NCBI GenBank assembly: GCA_902782875.1
Contig: CACZPE010000396.1
Span: 1-7,756 of the forward strand
Length of the DNA: 7,756 bases
Direction: 5' to 3'
Origin: an uncultured Ruminococcus sp.
Lineage (GTDB): Bacteria; Bacillota_A; Clostridia; Oscillospirales; Ruminococcaceae
The position numbers were made by a program, and so were the translations under genes. Below the pieces are notes generated by a model, which made no database searches, was not told the DNA's origin, and was given only the letters and a program-made list of their open reading frames with translations. This document shows, piece by piece, positions 1-4,438 of this stretch (its first letter is position 1; each line of letters starts with the position of its first letter).

Positions 1-441
1 GACCATATCTATGCTGACCGCAGGCACAGAGACCTCTGCGGTGAGTCCGGAAAGAGCCGACACCGCATTGAGATATGAGCCCGACAGGATATTGCCTATT
101 TCCTGCACGAATGACTGCTGCATCTCATCGAGCGAATAAAGATCAGCCGCATCACAGTCAAATACCAGCCTCACCAGCTCTTTCACGAACATCTCGTCCA
201 TGATGGTGAGCATGATGCCGCTTATATCTCCGCTCAGACGCACAAGTATACCCGTGACCACCTTTTCGGGACCGCCCAGAAAGCTCACGGCTTCGTTGAT
301 ATCAAGCATACGTACACAGGGCACATCTATCGTGACAAGCTTGTGCGAAAAGGCAGCAAGCGATGTGGCAGCATTGCCCTGACCGATATTGCCTATCTCA
401 CCGAGCACGTCGAGCTGATCAAGGGAAAGATCATGCTCCAT
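1..441 (-). CDS. cheC: CheC-type CheY-P phosphatase, 3' end cut off by the window edge
   Basis: The visible 147 residues form a CheC domain. CheC proteins dephosphorylate CheY-P at the flagellar switch and, in the Bacillus-type system, work with the deamidase CheD in adaptation. Both copies of the family active-site signature [D/S]-x3-E-x2-N-x22-P are present and exact: D11, E15, N18, P41 in the first helix region, and S110, E114, N117, P140 in the second. It should therefore be catalytically competent. CheX and FliY also carry CheC-type sites, but this protein starts directly in the CheC fold without FliY's N-terminal extension, so CheC is preferred; a C-terminal SpoA domain beyond the edge would change the call to FliY. 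The ATG at 439-441 lies 1 nt after the cheY stop, and its ribosome binding site (GGCGGAG) is inside the end of cheY, so translation is probably coupled. CheC is usually about 200 residues, so roughly a quarter is missing here. Confidence 0.88.
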   Translation of the reverse strand, partial: MEHDLSLDQLDVLGEIGNIGQGNAATSLAAFSHKLVTIDVPCVRMLDINEAVSFLGGPEKVVTGILVRLSGDISGIMLTIMDEMFVKELVRLVFDCDAADLYSLDEMQQSFVQEIGNILSGSYLNAVSALSGLTAEVSVPAVSIDMV

Positions 442-442
442 A

Positions 443-811
443 TTACTCCGCCTCAAATATCTTTTCCACAGCTGATATGAGCAGTTCAGGCTTGAAAGGC
501 TTTACGATGAAGTCAAGCGCGCCTATCTTTATAGCCTCGACAACCATGCTCTCCTGGCCCATGGCCGAGCACATGATCACCTTTGCGGAGGCATCCTTCT
601 CCCTGATGTCATGCAGAGCCTCTATGCCGCTCATATTAGGCATAGTTATATCCATTATCACAAGATCGGGGCTCTCCTTGAAATACTGCTCGCAGGCGGA
701 ATAGCCGTCATCGGCCTCTACTATCTCTGTATATCCGCCCGATATAAGTGTTTCTCTTATCAGCTTTCTCATGAAAGCAGCGTCGTCAACTACAAGAATC
801 TTCTTACTCAT
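443..811 (-). CDS. cheY: Chemotaxis response regulator CheY
   Basis: A single-domain receiver of 122 residues with no output domain. When phosphorylated by CheA it binds the flagellar switch (FliM/FliY) and sets the direction of rotation. The acidic pocket is D9 and D10, the phosphoacceptor is D54 (in MDITMP), the switch serine is S82 (in MCSAMG) and the conserved lysine is K104 (in VKPF), with aromatic F101 before it. The motifs VVDDAAFMRK, MDITMP, MCSAMGQ and DFIVKPF closely resemble Bacillus CheY. I chose the ATG at 809-811 because a GAAGGGA ribosome binding site (818-824) lies 6 nt upstream and the protein then begins where CheY should. The frame stays open to 910, but that 33-residue extension would run through the leader hairpins. 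It is the first gene of the cheY-cheC operon. Confidence 0.95.
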   Translation of the reverse strand: MSKKILVVDDAAFMRKLIRETLISGGYTEIVEADDGYSACEQYFKESPDLVIMDITMPNMSGIEALHDIREKDASAKVIMCSAMGQESMVVEAIKIGALDFIVKPFKPELLISAVEKIFEAE

Positions 812-917
812 AATTAATCCCTTCTTTGACCGTACCCCTTCGGACCCCCGCGCATCCGGCATGCGCTGACGGTACGGCAGGTTTTTTCCTGCTGTTTTTT
901 TACAGGACACCTATACA
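812..917 (-). promoter_or_regulatory. Structured 5' leader of the cheY-cheC mRNA
   Basis: About 105 nt between the predicted transcription start (near 917) and the cheY ATG can fold into ordered stems. On the minus strand these are: GCAGG-A6-CCTGC (892 down to 877); a closing stem CCGTACC (877-871) with GGTACGG (836-830); and, inside it, GCGCAT-GCCGG-ATGCGC (866-850). The first two stems share base 877, so they could stack. A competing pairing also exists: CCTG with CAGG around the first A-rich loop. The closing stem ends about 5 nt before the cheY ribosome binding site, where its formation could affect initiation. I compared it from memory with c-di-GMP-I and -II, guanidine and other riboswitch cores and found no match, so no ligand is proposed. 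Confidence 0.5.
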
Positions 918-922
918 CATTG

Positions 923-931
923 ATTATAACA
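923..931 (-). promoter_or_regulatory. Extended -10 promoter for cheY-cheC
   Basis: The minus strand reads TGT followed by TATAAT, an exact -10 hexamer with the TGn extension that compensates for a weak -35. No good TTGACA match is present 16-18 bp upstream. Transcription would start near 917. No sigma-D type element (TAAA, 15 bp, GCCGATAA) is seen, so this chemotaxis operon appears to use the housekeeping sigma factor. Confidence 0.65.
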
Positions 932-1002
932 CATCTTCATATTTTTTTCTACATTTTTCGAATTTTTTTCGTGTTTTATATAACAGAATTTTCAGTAAAA
1001 TC

Positions 1003-1021
1003 TTTGTTTATATTAAACAAA
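1003..1021. repeat. Perfect 8-bp inverted repeat, TTTGTTTA-TAT-TAAACAAA
   Basis: A perfect inverted repeat with a 3-nt centre lies just past the T-run of the G5-3D gene terminator and about 75 bp upstream of the cheY -10. It is all A/T except for one G/C pair per arm. It could be an operator for cheY, an extra 3' hairpin for readthrough transcripts, or chance in AT-rich DNA. Confidence 0.4.
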
Positions 1022-1022
1022 T

Positions 1023-1059
1023 AAAAAAAGCAGAACGCCCGGGGGTTGCCCGGACGCTC
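1023..1059 (-). terminator. Rho-independent terminator of the G5-3D gene
   Basis: On the minus strand GAGCGTCCGGG pairs with CCCGGGCGTTC (11 bp including two G-U pairs) around the loop CAACC. TGC and seven T residues follow (1029 down to 1023). It begins 27 nt after the stop codon of the G5-3D gene and separates that gene from cheY-cheC. Confidence 0.9.
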
Positions 1060-1086
1060 CGCCAAATGCAGTCAATGCATGATCCA

Positions 1087-2193
1087 TCAGTTTTCAGTGT
1101 TCTCGTTGAGAACGTATATGGTGACATGTTTGTTGCCCCACTGTATGCAGTCGCTGTACTCATTCATGAACAGATCCACGATTATATCGCCTGCTCTTAC
1201 GGAATATCCGGTATCGCCTGCAATGGCGTAGCCGTATACATCGCCGTCATCAGCCACGATATAGAGCTCTGAGCCGTAGGGTATTATCCTGGGGTCAACA
1301 GCTACATATCCCTGGAATACTGTATTTCCTGTAGACATGAGTGCGCCGGGATTTGCGGTATATGCACATGCCTTGCCGGTATGTGTGGTAACATAGTTGA
1401 GAGGTCTGCCGTTCTCATCGAACTTTACCCAGTCGGGTACTGCAAAGTGAGATATCTGTGCGGGTGCATCGAGAGATACCGCGGATGTGATATCCGAAGT
1501 AAGGCCTGTCATAGCATCCACAGCAGTTCTGGCGGGTATCACGGGCATTGTCTCAGCCGGATCCTTGCCATCGCCCTTTACTATCTTGACATCCGTGCCG
1601 TCGGGCTTGGTCTGCCACAGGGGGAGGGGCTTCCATCTGCTTGTCTCTGCTGTCTCTTCGCCTTCGGGGGCTGTGGTCTCGCTCGGAGCACTGTTGCCCT
1701 TCTTTGCTGCACCTACCAGGACTACCTTATTTACAGGAGCCTTGGTCACTACCTCGCTGACAGTCTTTACGCTGCTCTCCTTGCCGTTGAGAACGGTTAC
1801 GAGAGTATCTACCGTCATCTCGCCCTCGATGCCGTTGACAAGTACTGTCTCGTCGCCCTCGGCAAGGGTGGGATCCTCGCGGTATATGGTGTCAAAAGCC
1901 ACGGGCTTCTTTCTTGTGCGGTGCACATATTCTACTTCGTCAGGCTTGCTTGCCTGTGCTGCGGCATTTATTGCTCCCCTCTCGGCGAATGAACCCGAAA
2001 AGGTCACTGTTTCATCAGCAGCTTCATTCTTTGAGATACCCTCTGATAATATATCTGTCTGTTCAGGGGATACTGTTCCGGGCACTCCGCTGACAGTTCC
2101 GAGACTGCCTGCAGTTCCGATGACGGTAAGACATGCTGCCAGAGCGGCTGCCCTGCCGAGATTTCTGCGGGATGCCAGTTCCTTGATCTTCAT
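1087..2193 (-). CDS. Secreted G5 and 3D-domain protein, probable peptidoglycan-remodelling enzyme
   Basis: A 368-residue exported protein. Residues 1-36 form a signal sequence or anchor (R9, R10 and R14, then a hydrophobic stretch). A G5 domain, a cell-wall adhesion module, covers about 86-161 with typical FDTIYREDPTL, GIEGE and VLNGKE segments. A Thr/Pro/Glu-rich linker spans about 163-220, and the 3D domain about 295-362. The three aspartates that name the 3D fold are visible: D300 (VDPRIIPYG), D327 (AGDTG) and D340 (VDLF). The fold resembles the MltA lytic transglycosylase barrel, and Bacillus relatives with this layout (YabE, and YocH with LysM instead of G5) act on the cell wall. Lytic activity is inferred. 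LAAC at 18-21 resembles a lipobox, but the preceding hydrophobic core is very short. AAGGAG lies upstream of the ATG. The gene is monocistronic, with its own promoters and terminator. Confidence 0.87.
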   Translation of the reverse strand: MKIKELASRRNLGRAAALAACLTVIGTAGSLGTVSGVPGTVSPEQTDILSEGISKNEAADETVTFSGSFAERGAINAAAQASKPDEVEYVHRTRKKPVAFDTIYREDPTLAEGDETVLVNGIEGEMTVDTLVTVLNGKESSVKTVSEVVTKAPVNKVVLVGAAKKGNSAPSETTAPEGEETAETSRWKPLPLWQTKPDGTDVKIVKGDGKDPAETMPVIPARTAVDAMTGLTSDITSAVSLDAPAQISHFAVPDWVKFDENGRPLNYVTTHTGKACAYTANPGALMSTGNTVFQGYVAVDPRIIPYGSELYIVADDGDVYGYAIAGDTGYSVRAGDIIVDLFMNEYSDCIQWGNKHVTIYVLNENTEN

Positions 2194-2269
2194 AAAGTAC
2201 TTCTCCTTGATAGTTTTGTCATGCGCTATACAGTATGTTTATAGCTACTGTCTGCAGATACCCGTTTTC
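2194..2269 (-). promoter_or_regulatory. Leader of the G5-3D mRNA with two competing hairpins
   Basis: The 5' untranslated stretch nearest the gene holds two overlapping stems on the minus strand: ACAGTA (2251-2246) with TACTGT (2235-2230), and GCTATA (2245-2240) with TATAGC (just downstream, loop AACATACTG). Because TACTG lies in the loop of the second stem, the two are exclusive or form a pseudoknot. The ribosome binding site AAGGAG is about 9 nt before the ATG and is not buried by either stem. Functional significance is uncertain. Confidence 0.3.
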
Positions 2270-2297
2270 TTTATATGGGCAGCACATGATGTTTCAA
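2270..2297 (-). promoter_or_regulatory. Candidate downstream promoter P2 of the G5-3D gene
   Basis: On the minus strand TTGAAA (2297-2292), a 16-bp spacer and TATAAA (2275-2270) make a fair sigma-A promoter with a start near 2263. It is weaker than P1. The WalR-like box at 2312-2328 would sit around -50 to -65 relative to this start, a normal activator position. Confidence 0.45.
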
Positions 2298-2311
2298 ATT
2301 GATTTCAAATG

Positions 2312-2328
2312 ATTACAAAGCAGTTACA
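2312..2328 (-). promoter_or_regulatory. WalR (YycF)-type box upstream of the G5-3D gene
   Basis: The minus strand reads TGTAAC-TGCTT-TGTAAT, an exact match to the published WalR consensus TGTWAH-N5-TGTWAH. It is followed at close to 11-bp spacing by TGAAAT and TGAAAC (in 2292-2307), which look like degraded half-sites. WalRK controls peptidoglycan hydrolase genes in Bacillus and Staphylococcus, including the 3D-domain gene yocH, and the gene controlled here is a 3D-domain wall protein. The site lies between two candidate promoters. Whether this organism encodes WalRK cannot be seen in this window. Confidence 0.5.
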
Positions 2329-2346
2329 AGTTCAAGTTACTTCGTA

Positions 2347-2375
2347 ATTATAACGTAATTTTTTTGTTCTGTCAA
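2347..2375 (-). promoter_or_regulatory. Consensus sigma-A promoter P1 of the G5-3D gene
   Basis: The minus strand carries TTGACA (2375-2370), a 17-bp spacer and TATAAT (2352-2347), an exact match in both hexamers and in spacing. The start is expected near 2340, giving a leader of about 147 nt. The WalR-like box would lie about 12-28 nt downstream of this start, so a bound regulator could block P1 while favouring P2. Confidence 0.8.
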
Positions 2376-2768
2376 AATTTGCCGTCTCCGATTTTTTGTG
2401 CATAAAGCTCAATCAAAATTGCTTTTTTTATTAAAGCAGAGTGTTTTTCCCCCGAAAGCCCCGCTTTCATTCATATTTTTGTAATATAATTTGGCTATTC
2501 ATCACAAATATCATTTTCACATCCCGACCGCAACTTTTTGTACCGAAAGTATAATGCATTAATTGGTGATGATGTGCATTTTTGAAACACACCTATCATA
2601 CATAGTACACATTTGTTGTATTTCACATAGAACATACCGCCGAATAATACTTTTTTATGCGCATATTGTACAAATATTCAATTTTCGGAATTCAGACCAT
2701 ATTTTGCCCTGAAATATTACATTTATCCGTATCAGGTTACAGAATAACGCAGGCACTTGCAAAAACAC
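2376..2768. other. Gene-free AT-rich spacer between divergent transcription units
   Basis: About 390 bp lies between the P1 promoter of the G5-3D gene and the promoter of the microprotein operon. I see no credible coding frame with a ribosome binding site. There are small hairpins, GCTTT/AAAGC (2421-2437) and GAAAGC-CCC-GCTTTC (2454-2468), neither with a proper T-run. Isolated TATAAT hexamers occur at 2485-2490 and 2550-2555 without -35 partners, and AATGCA/TGCATT half-sites lie around 2553-2579. No tRNA or recognised small RNA was found. Confidence 0.55.
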
Positions 2769-2797
2769 TTGAAAAAATATATAATATAGTATATAAT
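2769..2797 (+). promoter_or_regulatory. Sigma-A promoter of the microprotein-amidohydrolase operon
   Basis: TTGAAA (2769-2774), a 17-bp A/T-only spacer apart from one G, and an exact TATAAT (2792-2797). Transcription would start near 2804, leaving a leader of about 92 nt. Confidence 0.7.
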
Positions 2798-2803
2798 ATA
2801 CTC

Positions 2804-2895
2804 AAAAATCGAAAGATACCGTATAGATCCGCGTATCTGCGGACAAGGGGCATACTATATTATTTATAGTAGTATTGTACTAAGGAGGTACGACA
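2804..2895 (+). promoter_or_regulatory. Leader of the microprotein-amidohydrolase operon
   Basis: The leader can form TCCGC-GTATCT-GCGGA (2828-2843) and ATACTA/TAGTAT (2852-2857 with 2870-2875). A 4-bp GTAC/GTAC stem (2877-2880 with 2888-2891) places most of the near-perfect ribosome binding site AAGGAGG (2882-2888) in its loop. The site is 7 nt from the ATG and remains accessible as a loop, so strong translation is expected. Confidence 0.4.
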
Positions 2896-3087
2896 ATGAC
2901 CGAAAACAAAAAGACTACAGCCATGACAGAGGTTGACTACGATCCTATCAGGATGATAAAGACAAGTCTGCCCATATTCATTGCATTGTTCGCATTTCTT
3001 GCGTCAGGAGCATATATAGCATACCGTATGGTAAGCAACTATAACTACAACGAGCGCTGGAAAGACTATGACGAGTGCGGCGTATGA
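2896..3087 (+). CDS. Small single-pass membrane protein, unrecognised
   Basis: A 63-residue protein whose family I do not recognise. It has a charged N-terminal stretch (about residues 1-22), one hydrophobic helix at about 24-43 (LPIFIALFAFLASGAYIAY) and a short Tyr/Asn-rich hydrophilic tail ending in DYDECGV. Orientation is unclear because basic residues flank both sides of the helix. It is very likely a real gene: an AAGGAGG ribosome binding site lies 7 nt before the ATG, a good sigma-A promoter lies upstream, and its stop TGA overlaps the ATG of the next gene in an ATGA arrangement. Translational coupling suggests it may act with the amidohydrolase, perhaps as a membrane partner, or may mainly set its translation level. 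Neither role can be read from the sequence. Confidence 0.75.
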   Translation: MTENKKTTAMTEVDYDPIRMIKTSLPIFIALFAFLASGAYIAYRMVSNYNYNERWKDYDECGV

Positions 3088-4235
3088 TAATATATAACGC
3101 TGATATACGGACAATAAGCCGCGGCGATCTGTACGGCTATGTTGTCATCGAGAACGGAAAGATCGCCGCTGTATGCGAGGGCACTCCCGAAAGCGTATCC
3201 GACGGCGATATCGATGCAAAGGGCCATATCCTCATGCCCGGACTTATCGACATACATACGCATATGGGCTTCATCGGCGACGGCGCAGGTGAAGAGGGCA
3301 TAGACGTCAACGAGGGCAGCTCCCCTGTCACCCCGCAGCTGAGGGCAAAGGACGGCATAAACTTCTTTGACGGCTATTTTAAGGATGCCGTTAGGGCGGG
3401 TGTTACATCCGTGGTAACGGGTGTGGGCTCTCTCAATGCGATAGGCGGTGATATGATCGCCGTCAAGACCTTCGGCAGATATCTGGATGAAGCTCTTATC
3501 GGTACTGTGGGCATAAAATTCGCACTCGGCGAGAACCCTAAGATGTACTACAACGAGCGCGACGAAGCGCCGCAGACAAGAATGGCTACTGCAGCCCTGA
3601 TAAGAGAGACCCTCTATAAGGCAAAGCAGTATGCCGAGCAGAAGGAAGCAGCAGAGGAGCCCTCCGACCTGCCTGATTTCGAGCTTAAATACGAGGCGCT
3701 CATACCCCTTCTTGAAGGAAAGCTCAGGGCGCATATCCACTGTCACAGAGCGGATGATATACTCACAGCCCTCAGACTGTGCGAGGAATTCTCCCTCACT
3801 CCCCTGCTGATACACTGCACGGAGGGGCATCTGATAGCGGATATCCTTGCCGAAAAGGGTGCTGAGGCCGTTGTAGGCCCTGTGATATGCGACAGGGGCA
3901 AGCCGGAGCTTGCTCATGCCTCCCTTGAGAATGCCGCCGTGCTTGACAGGGCAGGTATCAAGATAGCCATATGCACCGATCATCCCGAGGTGCAGATAGA
4001 TTTTCTCGCCGCAAGCGCTGCATTCTGCGTGAAAAACGGTCTGCCCCGCGACAAGGCGCTGCGTGCGCTGACGCTTACCGCAGCAGAGCTGGGAGGCTTT
4101 GCTGACAGATGCGGCTCAGTCGAAAAAGGCAAGGATGCCGACCTTATCATAGTAAGCGGCGATCCTCTCGATATAACCTCGGATGTACTGCTCACTATGG
4201 TCGACGGAAAGACAGCATACCGGAAGGACTTCTGA
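3084..4235 (+). CDS. COG1228-type amidohydrolase, metal-dependent (substrate unknown)
   Basis: A 383-residue cytosolic member of the amidohydrolase superfamily (TIM-barrel metallohydrolases), grouped by its motifs with the imidazolonepropionase and prolidase-like COG1228 enzymes. Visible metal and catalytic residues are H58 and H60 (PGLIDIHTH, after strand 1), K145 in IKFALGENPK (the GENPK signature of the group), H219 and H221 (HIHCH), H244 and H249 (LIHCTEGH) and D299 (CTDHPE, after strand 8). The N- and C-terminal beta-sandwich pieces (1-50 and about 340-383, with KGKDADLIIV) are complete. Some COG1228 members cleave Xaa-Pro dipeptides, so a peptidase or deaminase role is possible but not shown. 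The start ATG at 3084 is chosen because it forms ATGA with the upstream stop. A GTG at 3075 would add three residues. No signal peptide is present. Confidence 0.87.
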   Translation: MIIYNADIRTISRGDLYGYVVIENGKIAAVCEGTPESVSDGDIDAKGHILMPGLIDIHTHMGFIGDGAGEEGIDVNEGSSPVTPQLRAKDGINFFDGYFKDAVRAGVTSVVTGVGSLNAIGGDMIAVKTFGRYLDEALIGTVGIKFALGENPKMYYNERDEAPQTRMATAALIRETLYKAKQYAEQKEAAEEPSDLPDFELKYEALIPLLEGKLRAHIHCHRADDILTALRLCEEFSLTPLLIHCTEGHLIADILAEKGAEAVVGPVICDRGKPELAHASLENAAVLDRAGIKIAICTDHPEVQIDFLAASAAFCVKNGLPRDKALRALTLTAAELGGFADRCGSVEKGKDADLIIVSGDPLDITSDVLLTMVDGKTAYRKDF

Positions 4236-4252
4236 TACTATATATATAGTAT
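4235..4252. repeat. Perfect 18-nt AT-rich palindrome at the amidohydrolase stop
   Basis: ATACTATATATATAGTAT is fully self-complementary and begins on the last base of the amidohydrolase stop codon. No T-run follows, so it is not a standard terminator. A looser version (ATACTA...TAGTAT) lies in the leader of the same operon at 2852-2875. Confidence 0.5.
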
Positions 4253-4264
4253 AGATGTCCTCAG

Positions 4265-4304
4265 TGAAATATGAAAATATGGTGAAATCCCCTGAAAAGT
4301 GAAA
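4265..4304 (+). repeat. Five TGAAA direct repeats upstream of the DUF4349 gene
   Basis: TGAAA begins at 4265, 4272, 4283, 4293 and 4300, giving the nearly symmetric spacing 7-11-10-7. The cluster lies just upstream of a possible -10 element (4327-4334). It could bind a transcription factor. A run of simple A-rich sequence is the alternative. Confidence 0.35.
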
Positions 4305-4323
4305 AATCCGCTCTCTTCGGATT
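4305..4323. terminator. Weak terminator-like hairpin AATCCG/CGGATT
   Basis: AATCCG pairs with CGGATT around CTCTCTT. On the plus strand only an interrupted U-rich stretch follows, so termination of the amidohydrolase transcript would be weak and some readthrough into the DUF4349 gene is likely. On the minus strand the stem is followed by a short T-run, which could stop antisense transcription. Confidence 0.25.
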
Positions 4324-4331
4324 GTATATAT

Positions 4332-4396
4332 TATAGTGAACGATATGATCACTATATGCCCCGCACATACGTATAAAGCCGTTCGTGTGCGGAGGC
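4332..4396 (+). promoter_or_regulatory. Two inverted repeats in the region before the DUF4349 gene
   Basis: TATAGTGA (4332-4339) and TCACTATA (4349-4356) form a perfect 8-bp inverted repeat with a 9-nt centre. Directly after it, GCCCCGCACA (4358-4367) pairs with TGTGCGG and, past a bulged A, GGC (4386-4396). A TATATT/TATTAT run at 4327-4334 could be the -10 but lacks a recognisable -35, so the first repeat sits where an operator near the transcription start would be, and the second would be a leader hairpin. The ribosome binding site AGGAGG at 4425-4430 is outside both. Confidence 0.4.
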
Positions 4397-4438
4397 AGAC
4401 GGCAGACAGTATCCTCTGCTGTACAGGAGGTTGACAAC

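Noticed and set aside
18..441. Identification of the left-edge gene as FliY
   Set aside because: FliY has an N-terminal switch-binding segment before its CheC-like domain; this protein starts directly with the CheC signature. The missing C-terminus leaves some doubt.
812..910. N-terminal extension of CheY by 33 residues to the ATG at 910
   Set aside because: The extension has no receiver homology, overlaps the leader stems, and the inner ATG at 811 has a proper ribosome binding site and the expected CheY N-terminus.
812..917. c-di-GMP riboswitch in the cheY leader
   Set aside because: It has no GNRA-type tetraloop-receptor arrangement or the conserved core of class I, and no class II pseudoknot pattern was visible.
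2128..2193. Tat signal (SRRNLG) or lipoprotein signal (LAAC) in the G5-3D protein
   Set aside because: The twin arginines lack the usual following hydrophobic pair, and the hydrophobic core before the cysteine is only about six residues. A standard Sec signal or N-terminal anchor fits better.
1487..2302. 271-residue plus-strand frame opposite the G5-3D gene
   Set aside because: It is the antisense of a gene with clear domains, signal sequence, promoters and terminator; it shows no family motif and no ribosome binding site.
2194..2346. c-di-AMP (ydaO/yuaA) riboswitch before the cell-wall gene
   Set aside because: Such riboswitches often precede wall hydrolases, but this leader is AT-rich, only about 147 nt long and has none of the conserved G-rich core that I could recognise.
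2657..2869. 70-residue plus-strand frame in the spacer
   Set aside because: It runs through the A/T-rich promoter at 2769-2797, has no ribosome binding site and has a composition expected of noncoding AT-rich DNA.
3075..3083. GTG at 3075 as the amidohydrolase start
   Set aside because: The ATG at 3084 forms the typical ATGA stop-start overlap and begins the protein at the first beta-strand; the GTG would add only Met-Arg-Arg. It is not excluded experimentally.
3066..3983. 305-residue minus-strand frame opposite the amidohydrolase
   Set aside because: It mirrors the codon structure of the amidohydrolase, has many scattered Cys and His residues, and has no recognisable domain or start signal.
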